From Phytoseiulus persimilis (taxonomy: Eukaryota > Arthropoda > Arachnida > Mesostigmata > Phytoseiidae): a stretch of 64,000 bases of DNA. The stretch is from contig CM075104.1 of NCBI GenBank assembly GCA_037576195.1, positions 17,686,211-17,750,210 of the forward strand. Direction: 5' to 3'. Both the position numbers and the translations under genes were made by a program. How positions within the stretch are numbered: position 1 is the stretch's first letter; the number at the start of each line of letters is the position of its first letter. The notes below the pieces were generated by a model that saw only the letters and a list, made by a program, of their open reading frames with translations, had not been told where the DNA came from and did not search any database. Shown piece after piece: positions 31,999 to 43,225 of the stretch.

Positions 31999-34888
31999 AT
32001 GAGTGTTCCTTCAGCTTCTCCAGTCCCGTCGGGAATCACATTCTCCCATCATGCGGCGATCGGAGCCATCAAAGCGCTGAACTACGCATACGACATCCTG
32101 ACTCTGCCCTTCTACACGGTTATCCAGCAGCCGTGGATACGATGGAACAATCGGTGAGTTTTCATCTCGGATGGCTAGTGTTAGGACTTTGTTTACCAGC
32201 GCCATGGCATGGAAATGTCGCGAGAGCGGCCCACATGTTGCTGGAAGCATGTTCAATGCAACAACATCTACTAACCGAATACTCCGGTCTGTGCTGCGAC
32301 GCCAGCTGCTGCCGAGGATCGCAAAAATGATGTGCGAGCTCGGAACGGCTCTATTGTCAGATGTTGGAGCGGTGAATTTCAACTGGCCTTCAAGGTTTTT
32401 TCTGCCCAGAAAATTGACCCGTGATAAACACGCGGAACGATCCTCATCGAACTTTCTGTGATCAATACTATTGGATCCTCTCATCAACTGGCGGAAACGC
32501 ATTCCGGCTCATCCCTTTTCGTCTTCCGTGTATGCGTAGAACGCGTCGAAATGACTCTGGATGACGTTCATCTCAATTCCAGTTACCTCGTCTACTCGAA
32601 GAAAACCTCGGGCCACCCATCAGGAAGTGCTTACGTGCGCAACATTGTTCGCAACGAGGATATTTTCAATGGAGCGCGAACTGTCGATAAGATCACGCGA
32701 CATGCTATCGAAGCCTATCCGGACAAGCCGTGTTTCGGCGCGCGCGAAGTGAGTGTTCTGTTTACTTGAACTCTGTATCTGCCGAATCGAGTCAGAGACA
32801 TGCTGTCGGAGAGCGGGGGATTGCTCGCCGTGATCGGCACCATGCGAGACGGGGGATATCTACAACGTTCTCGATTTCAGGTCTTCGGCGAAGAGATGGA
32901 GAAGCAGGCAGATGGCAAGTCGTTCAAGAAATTGATCCTGGGCGACTACAAATGGATCACGTATCGTGAAATGGACGAAAAACTCGACCGCATCGGGAAG
33001 GGTCTCATGTCGCTCGGAGTGAGACCTCGTCAAAACGTTGTCATCTTCGCCGAAACGCGCATGGAATGGATGCTTGCCGCTCAGGTGCGTTTTCCGAGCG
33101 TGAAGCCGCTCCTCTGCGAGCTTCTCCATGGGCTAGTCTTGGAGCGGAATTCCCCGAATCGTCGTCGATTGCTGTTATCGTTCCTCTTTATGGCAATAAC
33201 GTCGCCGGTTCAATCTAATGTTGCTGTTTCAATTGCAGGCTTGTCTCCGCCTGAACATTCCCGTAGTGACGCTTTACGCCACCCTCGGAGAGGAGGGCAT
33301 CATCCACGGCGTCAACGAGACCGAAAGCACTCATCTGATAACGTCGCTGGACTTGTTGCCCAAAGTGGTGAAAATCCTCCCTCAAATGTCGTCTCTGACA
33401 CATGTCATCTACATGGAGAACCCGCTGATGAAAACGAAACCCGCGGACACGCAAGGGATCAATCTCTTGCCGTTCTCCCAACTCGAAGTGATCGGAGCCA
33501 CCGCGGACAGGGAGCTCTGCGGCGAAACCCCTGGCCCCGAGGACACCGCCATCATCATGTACACGAGCGGATCCACCGGTGTGCCCAAAGGCGTCATGAT
33601 TTCACAATCGAACATTGTCGCGACAGCTCGCGGTTTCGCGACCATTGTTCCCGAAGTGATCGACGAAAACGACGCCTACATCGCCTACCTTCCCCTGGCT
33701 CACGTCCTGGAGCTCGCTGCCGAGCACCTCTCTCTGGCTCTGGGCTGCAAAATCGGCTACTCCTCCCCACTGACTCTGACCGACAAATCCACCGGGATCA
33801 AGAGCGGCCAGAAAGGAGACGCGGCACTCCTCAAGCCCACGATCATGGTCTCGGTGCCCCTGGTGCTCGACCGTGTCCGGAAAGCTATCACAGAAGTGGC
33901 CGACGCGAAAGGACCGTTCTCGAAGATGTTCTTCCGTCACGTAGTCGCCTATAAAAATTTCTGGGTCAGGATGGGCTACCGGACTCCGATCGTTGATCGT
34001 CTCGTGTTCAACAAAGTGTCCGCTCTCCTCGGAGGTCGGATGCGCGTCATCGCGACAGGCTCGGCTCCTCTGTCCGGAGACACTCACGATTTCGTACGAA
34101 ACGCCCTCGACTGCGCCGTCGTTCAAGGCTACGGCTTAACGGAAACGGCTGCCGGCGCCGCCATCATGGAGGCCTGCGATCCGACATGTGGTAAGGTTGG
34201 AGCCCCCTTGATAGGCGTACACATCAAGCTCGTCGACTGGGACGAAGCCGGCTACCACGCGAACGATAACCCACCCCGCGGGGAGATCGTCGTCGGCGGA
34301 GACACCGTCGCCAAGGGCTACTACAAGAACGACGCCCTCACCCGCGAATTCTTCCGGGTCGAAAACAACATCCGGTGGTTCTACACCGGCGACATCGGAG
34401 AGATGTGCTCCGACGGAACGATCAAAATCATCGATCGGAAGAAGGACCTCGTGAAGCTCCAGTACGGAGAATACATCTCGCTGGGCAAGATCGAGACCGA
34501 ACTGAAAACGTGCCCCATCGTGGACAACATTTGCGTATACGGCTCATCATTCCACACGTACGTGGTGGCGCTGGTCGCCCCCAACCGAAAAGCTCTTCAA
34601 CAGCTTGCAGAACAGCTGGGTAAAGATCCCGACAACTTCGAAGCGCTGTGCGAGGATCCTGACGTGGTTCGTGAGGCCACCAAAATGATCAGTGAACATG
34701 GAAAGGAGGCCCAGCTGCACAAGATGGAGATCCCCACCAAAGTAAAGCTCTGCTTCGAAGACTGGCTGCCCCAGAACGGGCTCGTCACCGCAGCGTTCAA
34801 GATCCGACGGAAGCAAATCCAGGACTTCTATCAAGAGGCCATCGACTCGCTCTACTCCAAGAGGCACGCCAACTCAAAGTCCACTTAG
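31999..34888 (+). CDS. Long-chain-fatty-acid--CoA ligase, ACSL3/4 type
   Basis: Coding exons 31999-32153, 32583-32748, 32881-33084 and 33239-34888 join in phase to 724 residues, close to the 711-720 of animal ACSL3/ACSL4. The enzyme activates long-chain fatty acids: fatty acid + ATP + CoA gives acyl-CoA + AMP + PPi. The N-terminus has a hydrophobic stretch (ALNYAYDILTLPFYTVI) fitting the membrane anchor of this subfamily at ER, lipid droplets or mitochondria. The AMP-binding P-loop YTSGSTGVPKGVMIS starts at residue 283; YGLTETAAGA and TGDIGEM, DRKKDLVKLQYGEYISLGK are the A5 and fatty-acyl-CoA-synthetase signature regions. All introns are GT-AG (GTGAGT, GTGAGT and GTGCGT donors). The ATG follows an acceptor at 31996, so a 5' UTR intron is present. 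It appears intact. ACSL3 and ACSL4 are not separable here; arthropods often have one representative. Confidence 0.93.
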
Positions 34889-37391
34889 ATGTACTAGCGA
34901 GCCCTAGCCCGACTACTGTACCCAGTGCTATCGATCGGTAGCAAGCCACACAAGGACGGACGGATGAATGAAACGAAGGAAAAGCCTCCGCAAGAAGAAT
35001 CAGAAAGTATTTGTGTTCATTCCCGTACTTCTACTTAGAAGATTCTCACAAAGCGTCGGTAGAAACCTACGATGAGTAGCGGAACGATGACGGCGAAGAG
35101 ATCATCGACGACACTCTCCTCCAGTAACTTCTATCAGTACTACTTTTATTTTGGTTTTTTATTGTGGTTTTACCTCAGAACTTCCACATGGACAACCATG
35201 CATTCACTCCTGCTGTTGCTGCTGCCGCCGCCGCCACCGCATCTACACTCACCGGCTGACGCATTAGAAATCAAATTTCCATTTGATCCATGTCAAACTG
35301 CAGCTCTTCATCGCATTCACATCGACTCGATCACGCTGGGCGGAGTTGGATGTGAGTGAAGCTGGAAGATTCGAGAGCTAGATGTTCCGGAGGATTTGAA
35401 CCTCGGTGACGCGGGATGGTACAGAGGGGTTGTGACGCGCTGGTAGCGGAACGGGGCGGGGAGAGGGGGGTGGGGGGCGTAGCGAGGGTGAAGAACTGGG
35501 ACTTGAAGAGCGTGTTCTGTATAGAGAAGAAACGAAGCTTTGTGGAGAAAAAGTCACGACAGACAAGCAACGAATGATGCCACGCGGGAGAAGGCACTCA
35601 GGACGCGTGTTCATCTGGCAGGTAAACCAGGCCAGCGGAGAGATTCACCGACCGACGGCCTCAGCGCCAGGCTCGCGGTCATCGTGAAGTATTCTCCTGT
35701 TTTCTAGTACCATGGAACTCTGTCAGTGTCACCTAAGCAGGGATGGTTACTCCCCGGCGAGAGCGAGCCGCATGAGAAATCGGAGAGCAGTATGATGCGA
35801 ACAGGTAACGAAAGTCCGATGATTGCGACTCGCACGTCTCGTTCGGGCGACCACCTTCGTTCCGATGATCGGATTCAATGATCTACACGATGAGACATTC
35901 CTCTAGAGTGAGTTGTATATAGAGCATTCTGATTGAGAACATTTCGATTGTCGGAGCGGGGAATCTGGAAATCGAGTATTCGACCAATGGAACCACCGAT
36001 TCCCCGTACTTAGCTGAATGTTGTTACATTCGGACTGGGTCGACTCAATCGGCGGGCAGTGTTGAAATTCTCCCACTGATGGAAAATTATCGAACCGATG
36101 ATAATATTTTTCTCTGGTTTCATCCCCGACGCATTCGGTCAGCTGTGCGGACCCTGCGTAACAGACGCAATACTGAACCGTCCGCTGACCGGATAGCAGA
36201 ATAATGTATCTCAGGATACGGTTGTTTCGCTGACTGGAACTCTTGGCTAAGGTCGGACCGATTTTTCACTATTGGTCAGTCACCGTGAACGTCGGCGAAT
36301 GTTGGGTTGGTTTCTTGAGAGGATAAAAACGGGGAAATTCCAAATGAACTGTGTACATATGCGTGGAGGGAGTAAATTATCTTAGAACCAAATTGAAAAC
36401 ATGAATAAAACTGAGTCAAACCAAAAGTTGTTTCAGAAACCTTTGACTTCTCATTTCGGAAAATCCAACGTCTTTCCTGTTTTCTGCCTCGCTTTTCGGT
36501 CCAGATTTTGGTCACGCTCTCTGAGTCCGGACTTGTTTTGAGGAATTCTCGCCCATTGAGCATGCAGAGCACAGGGGCAGCCAAGCTCAACGGCAGCGGA
36601 TTTCCCGAAAAATGGAAAACCCATCGGTCTCGACGATGGCAGAACGAGCAGGGGGAAGTTCAACGGTGAACTTATCTCATGAATTGAATGGACCCGCCGT
36701 TGCGCGTCGAATTCGTCGAGCACACAATGTCTCTCTGGAGGAGAACAGAGCTACATGGTCGCATTACGAAGCTCGGCCGCGAGGATCGTAAAAGTGCTTC
36801 AAGACCTACTCTGGGAGAGTTTTGGAAACATCATCAGTCTTCGACCGTCATGCGCGCTATCTCTGTCATCGCTCACGTTCAAGACTGCGAGTTCTACCGC
36901 CTCGAATCGATCCCGAATGAGCGCACTTAATCAGTGTGACATCGTTCACGAGAATAATCATCCATATTGTTCCATCTCTACGAAACCTGAAACCGTCGCG
37001 CTTCGCCGCGACTAAAACTGTCAGCGAGGGAAACTACACTGTTGAAGATAGACCCCAAGCCTTTTTGCCCCGCTGCGGCTAGTTCCCGCCGCGGACCAGC
37101 GGCTCTGATTCCAGTCCAGATTTTGTCCTCCCACTTGTTCCAATCCTGCCATGTCCTAGGAGGACACTCCCCGACCCCAACGACCATCGAGTGGCTGGTG
37201 GAATTTCCCAGAAGCTTGCGCCTGGAAGAGCCGGTGGGCGTACTAACGGACAGAGATAGTTTCTTTATTCCTGAGGGTTTGATGCATTTTTTTTTTTTTT
37301 TTTTTATTCAAGTTCGAAAAACGAAGCCACGATCCCTGACAGATCACTGCATGGAAACTCGCGCTGACGACGCTGTGAGAGACTGAAGTTG
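34889..37391. other. Intergenic, convergent 3' ends
   Basis: Separates the synthetase stop from the end of the neugrin-like gene on the other strand. It contains a T-rich tract at about 35.14-35.17 kb, a purine-rich (GGGG-rich) tract at about 35.45-35.48 kb and a 19-T run at 37287-37305. No coding frame is convincing. 3' UTRs of both genes probably lie here, but no clear AATAAA site is close to either stop. Confidence 0.5.
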
Positions 37392-38648
37392 TCAATGTCT
37401 CGATTTCCTATAGAGAACCTCGCCATCCGAGAATAGAACATTCCGGCCGACAGAATGAGTCCCATCGTCTCCAACATTATCTCTCCTCATCTTTGGAGCA
37501 TCTCTATGCTTCTGGGTATTCACGAAAGCTCTTGCGGAGCGGTTGATGTTCTTCTTCCTGATGACTTTCGTTGGCGCTACCTCCCCTTCGATTTGGGCAG
37601 CGTCCCTGATCTTCGCTTCCCTCTTGAAATCTTCTATGGTCATAGTTTCGGAAGAGGAGGACCTATGTAGTTTGTTTCTGAGGCGGGGCGGCAGGTCCAA
37701 ATGAGTTGCTGCCTCGGGGTCGCTGCCGATCTCGCCATCGGGCTCGAACATAAAACCGTCTCGGGGCTCGAACTTGACTGCAAGATACAGGAAATGGGTT
37801 GATTTTCCACAACCGAGTGCATTGTCGATTCATAGAAATAAGAATCGTCAGGAAGCAATACGAACGCGAACAACGAGAGGCGTTTCTAGCGTTAGTCGTA
37901 ACTTCGTCACGGGTATCCGAGGTTTTATCTTTGAGGAGATTCGTGTACTCCTGAAGGATCGCGAAATGTTTTCCCTCTCGCCCGACCGGATACGGGACTT
38001 TGATATCAAGTTGAGGTGGAGCTCGAGGGAATTCTGGGTTTCCGGCTTTTAGATCCTCGGATTGCAGATCACCTGCGAGAAACCAGGGCTGTCATCTCCT
38101 GTTGTCAAGAAAACTCGATTCCAGAACGATGAAGCTCGCCCGCGCTATTTCACTCCCTCGGGAGCAGTAACCTTCACCACCTCCCAAGAAGGTCTTTTTT
38201 TCTCACCGGTCAGGTACAACTCGATGGTTTTTTGATGGAGAACAGTGCTTGCTTTGTCTGGCACTGTACCCTCCCTCCGGATTTTGCGCAAGAGTTTCCA
38301 CCTTGCATCGACTTCTCTGTTGAACTCTCCGATTCGATCCTCGGTTATTCGATAATTGCTGCGGAGCAAACGCTGCAAGAAAGTTTGAAGTTTGAAGAAC
38401 TTCATCATGGTTCTGATCTGAATGCGGTCTCTCAGGGAGAATGATTTGTCTCAACCTTCGCGCCATTAACGCTGATGGGGAACTCCTCGGCAATCTTCTC
38501 CGGCGACCACTCCAAAGGGTCCTGCTTGTGCAGATATCGAATCTGTTGTCTCGCTTCCCAGTGGAGAAGATTACTCTCCACAGGCTGAGGATCCACCTCT
38601 TTCTTGGTCAATATTCTCCTCGAATTTCCGGCACGCTCTTTGAATTCG
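37392..38648 (-). CDS. Neugrin-like mitochondrial protein (5' exon not resolved)
   Basis: Three exons on the minus strand join in phase: 38456-38648, 38207-38372 and 37392-37777. The first ends with ARQQIRYLHKQDPLEWSPEK and IAEEFPISVNGAK, and the second starts RLLRSNYRITEDRIGEFNRE followed by VDARWKLLRK. This helix-turn-helix-like pattern (residues predicting a PEKIAEEFPIS helix then an arginine-rich RLLRSxY segment) and the C-terminal NVLFSDGEVLYRKSRH are what I recognise from neugrin, which in mammals acts in mitochondrial 16S rRNA and mitoribosome biogenesis. The acceptor at 38648 needs an upstream exon ending in phase 2. A nearby frame starting MMKLYRFVLGRIKLSAFMGQ (about 38.98 kb, minus) looks like a mitochondrial presequence, but its donor (GTGTTC) is weak. 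An alternative terminal exon would read through the second donor to a stop at 38145. Confidence 0.65.
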
Positions 38649-39033
38649 CTGAAATTATGAAATGTACTTGAATCTGCCTCAACGTCCAGAGTCAGAAGAA
38701 TGTGACACTACGGGAGCAAAGTATTGAAGGGCAGAATCTATGCCCGGGGAAACAGCGATAACTCGATCCATCGGTATATCGTATTCAGCCTCCGCCGTCT
38801 TTCGCATTAGTCCCGCGGAGCATTATGTTTGAACACGGCTGTTGATTGGAATCGAATTCTATAGCATTCCGACAATGGAATCCGATCGAATAGACGTTCA
38901 GTTGTCCCATAAAGGCAGAGAGTTTTATTCGTCCGAGGACAAATCGGTACAGTTTCATCATCAGACCTGGAGTTGGGAAAAATAATCGTGTCGGCACGCA
39001 ACAGCCGAAGATCACGGAATTGATTGGTCCGAT

Positions 39034-41419
39034 TCAGTAGCGGTAGTGCTCGGGCTTGAAGGGGCCTTCGGCTGGAACGTCGATGTATTCGGCTTGGTGG
39101 GGGAGCAGTTTTGTCAACTTGACACCCAGCTTCTCGAGGTGGAGTCTCGCTACCTCTTCATCGAGATGTTTGGGAAGAACGAACACCCCGACCTTGTATT
39201 CTCCTGGTTTTGTCCACAATTCGATCTGCGCGAGAACTTGGTTGGTGAACGAGGTGGACATCACGAAACTGGGATGTCCAGTGGCGCAGCCGAGGTTGAC
39301 GAGACGCCCGCTCGCGAGGAGGATGATGTGCCTGCCGTTTTTAAGCGTGTAACGATCTACTTGCGGCTTGATTTCAATCTTCTCTTTGGCGTTCTCGTCG
39401 AGCCATTTCACATCAATCTCAAGATCGAAATGACCGATGTTGCACACGATCGAGTCGTCGGGCATCTGCTCGAAATGCTCCCCGCGAATGACATCTCTGC
39501 AACCGGTTGCGGTTACGAAAATGCTGCATTTCGACACGACTTCCTCCAGAGTCGAGACTTCGTATCCGTTTATAGCTGCCTGAAGCGCGTTGATCGGATC
39601 GACTTCGGAAACGATAACTCGGGCCCCGAAACCCCCGAGAGACTGGGCGGATCCCTTGCCGACGTCACCAAAGCCAGCCACGAACACGGTCTTCCCCGCC
39701 AGCATGATGTCGGTCGCTCGTTTGATCCCATCGGCAAGTGACTCTCTTACACCGTACAGATTGTCGAACTTGCTCTTCGTGACGGAGTCGTTCACGTTGA
39801 TCGCCGGAACTTTGAGAGTTCCTTTCTTGAGTCGTTTGTACAGATTGTGGACTCCGGTCGTGGTCTCCTCAGATAGACCTCGGATTCCTTCGAGGTACTG
39901 AGGGAACTTGTCGTGCACCATATTTGTCAAGTCTCCCCCGTCGTCCAGGATCATGTTCAGAGGTTTGCCATCCTTGAAAATCAGCGTCTGCTCGATGCAC
40001 CAGTCGTATTCCTCATCGGTTTCACCTTTCCACGCGTAAACGGGGACTCCGGTCTTCGCGATCGCGGCAGCGGCATGATCCTGCAAATGGGAATCATCCT
40101 ATAAAATTTCTATCTCAGCCCCTACAGAGTTTCGGTCGATATCAATCCACCTCGGGAGATCGAAGATCTGATTCCTAGACAAGACTTCTGTCTCATCACG
40201 ATGACTATAATTCGATTCCACGCTGCGCGCCTTTTACCGATCGATGTCGCGCTGTGAGTTGCTTTGGTATTTCCTCGATCATTCATCAGGCTGGGCTACG
40301 CTTCATAGGTCAAGTATCTCTTGTAGGCACCCGGGTGGCTTTCTGAACCACTCGGATAAGATTATTTCGATGACAAAAGATGCGATACAACAATTCAATC
40401 AGATTCTTATCGAGAATTCCCAGACTGGATCGCACATTCGTTGATAACAACGCCCATAGCGAGTTCGAAAGCACTATGAAAGCATTTTCCTTGGAACGGG
40501 GTCTTCTCGCCCGTAAGGATACGGAAAACTTGCTTCGCTGATCCTCTCAATCAATGTCGCTTGAAATTCAAAAGCCTGCCTGAGTGGATAGATGAGAACT
40601 CTACCGCGTCGTTCGATAAACGGTAATTCCGCTGAATATTGCCTCCCGAGTACATTCTTCTCTCACGTTCCGCATCGGCATATCACTCGACCCTCTTTCA
40701 GCATCACCAATCTTGACGGGTTCAAATGTACCTCGGTAGACTTACCTGAGTGGAGAATATATTACAGCTCGACCACTGGACTTCTGCTCCGAGTTCCACA
40801 AGGGTTTCGATGAGTACAGCAGTCTGTATGGTCATGTGGAGACAGCCCGCGATTCTTGCCCCTTTCAGTGGCTTCGACTCTCCAAATTTCTTCCGGAGTG
40901 CCATGAGACCTGTAATGAGAGCCTAATCACTTATCCGAACGGGACACAGAAGGGCGTCAGAATTCCTGAGGCAAGGACTATCGATTGAGATTCAAATGGG
41001 TAACAGTGCAGCCGTTATGGGAACGCTCCCGACAGGACCCGACCTGGCCGGCATCGGACCATTCTAGGATCCCGTCCATTCATCTATCGGGAACCTTCCC
41101 AATAAAGTCGCATGATCTTGCAAGAGAAAGATCTCATCCAAAACTACCGGACGAAGTTCGATATCAGGGAAACAGAGCGTCTCACGGTAGTTTTGTGCAA
41201 CCAGCACACTCTATAAGATTGGTTCTGACCCATCGACGAACCTCCCGCATCGATCCCAGCCAGAGTGATCTCGGCACTCGATGCAAGAAAATAGCCAGAA
41301 AAACGAAGAAACCACTCACCCGGCATTTCATTTTCGGCGCAAATGATTTCCTTCCGACCAAAATCAGCGAGGTCGATGTTAGCGACTTTGTAAGGTGGTT
41401 TTGAAGCCGCCGGTGCCAT
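39034..41419 (-). CDS. AHCY: Adenosylhomocysteinase (S-adenosyl-L-homocysteine hydrolase)
   Basis: Three exons on the minus strand, 41320-41419, 40746-40909 and 39034-40080, join in phase to 436 residues; animal AHCY has about 432. The cytosolic NAD-dependent enzyme hydrolyses S-adenosylhomocysteine to adenosine and homocysteine, relieving product inhibition of methyltransferases. The first PROSITE-type signature, [16 protein letters not shown], spans the exon 2/3 junction (residues 81-96); the NAD-binding glycine loop [17 protein letters not shown] is at about 217-233; [12 protein letters not shown] holds substrate-binding Lys and Asp; the protein ends in the family's typical PFKPEHYRY. Introns are 410 and 665 bp with GTGAGT and GTAAGT donors. 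It lacks the long N-terminal extension of AHCYL (IRBIT) proteins, so it is the true hydrolase. The gene is head to head with the INPP4 gene at 43226. Intact. Confidence 0.96.
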
Positions 41420-43225
41420 CTCTGAATTCTATCAGGTTCTACTGAGTTGTACCTCGTCCGAGCTTCTTGTGGACTGTAGTCAAGATGCGCGCCGCTTGCA
41501 CGTGTGAGTCTGCGAGCGCGGTATGTAAGCGCTGTAGTCAACAAAATGGAGCCCTTTCGTTGAGAGAGGGACTCCCCGCGAAAGTTTGAGCAGTTCGCGC
41601 GCTACGGGGGATAATTTTGGGAAAATCACGGATGCTCCCGAGGAAAGACAATAGTTTGCGCTTCAGTCCAGGAGAATTTATTCAAGTTCCGAATATGATC
41701 GAGAGAAACCGTTCGAGAGCAGATTATCGAGTCTCCAAGAACCTCATTCCACGGAATTGAAGAGTGAATCACGCAAAAAACAAGTCCTCCAGTAGTTACG
41801 CAGACAAGCTGGATCATTCCTACACTGAAAACTCAGAACAGGCGCTAGAGCTCGCAATTTCACATGACATCTGAAACTCGAATCTTTCGCTTCATCCCCC
41901 GATCGAGAGATCAGGCGGCTCTTTCAGCACAGAGAGTCGAGGAACATATCAACTGCCATCACGGACCTCAGCGCTCGAGAAGAATCGCCAGCCTGGACGA
42001 CGCGTTGAAAAGTCGCGATTGATTGATCTCTCGCGTTATGCATGCAATTGAAGTGTCCAAGGAGGTCACTTACGCTTTCACTTCACCCAAGTAGTCCTTC
42101 AAATCTCTTGAAGAGTTCACATGTACCGATGGATCTTCAAAATCTTCATCTATGTCGTTACGGTCGTATCTTTCTCTCACAACTCGGCGTTTGTGGTCCG
42201 GAATCGGTGTGGAGGATTTGCCGACCACTTGGATGGGTTTCACTCTCCCGATTATGACACGAGTTTTCACATGTTTCTCCCGGCGATTTGTGAGGCACAC
42301 CGGGGATATTTGGCGGAATAGGGCATTGCGGAATGACACTCGCGCGCAGGATACCACAGAACACATGTTTTCAAAATCACTGTGGAAGTTCTTTTCTGTT
42401 GTGGATCGATCATAAACAATATCAACAGCAGAAGCAAACCGCGGGCTAAGACAAATTCATCTTGAGGGTTGACCATCATCGGTTCCAGACCCCGTATAGA
42501 GCACGCCACCGAATATCAGCTTGCATCGCGAGCCAAGGTGAGAGCTCTTGAATCGTCACATCGTCTCCTCCGTTCCAAAGGAAATTGTCGAAGAACGGTA
42601 ATGCCACAAATGAGCTAAAGGCCTCTCCGTGGTCAGCGGCGCAGATTACTATGGCTCTTAGAGGGAGAGAGAACAGAAAGAGAGCCCTCCTCTCGTGCGG
42701 TGCCTATCAGAGGTTTTGGATCGAAAAAAGAGAGAGTTTATCCTGTTTTCCCAGTGGTGTTCAGCCACTGCTATCGCAGTGTCGCTGCGATGTGGCCTGC
42801 GGAATGTCAGAAATGTGATAGAAATTAAGGTAAATGCTGTTTCGACTCACAGCTCCCAACCACCTAGGGACTGAGATCTCTCTCATGAGCCACAGGCGAG
42901 CAGTGTATAAAGCGGATTCTCAATTGTTGGATTCGTTCCATCCATACGTGCGGTACTAATAGCGTTAAATCCGTGTATGCAATGCCGACCCAGCGATGCC
43001 CGCATGGAATACTTGGTACTAGAGTAGATTTCTTCCAAAAACCTTTTGAGCTATCAGGGGAGCGAATCTGACATTGACGTGTTCACAGTTCCGGAATCCC
43101 CCTGAACCTCGTTGGTAGTATAGTTTCGACGAGGACGCCCGAACATGAGACTCGATTCTGATGACTAACTCATCAATGTCCGCTAATAGATCCAATAGCC
43201 GTTGACGCCGGCGGTGGCGACGAAG
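41420..43225. other. Intergenic region between divergent AHCY and INPP4 genes
   Basis: The 1.8-kb gap lies between the start codons of two genes transcribed away from each other, so promoters of both, and their 5' UTRs, should lie here. No TATA box or initiator stands out with confidence. No coding frame looks real. Confidence 0.55.

Noticed and set aside
38785..39001. MMKLYRFVLG frame as exon 1 of the neugrin-like gene
   Set aside because: Position and presequence-like composition fit, but the only phase-compatible donor is weak (GTGTTC), so it is mentioned but not included in the gene model.
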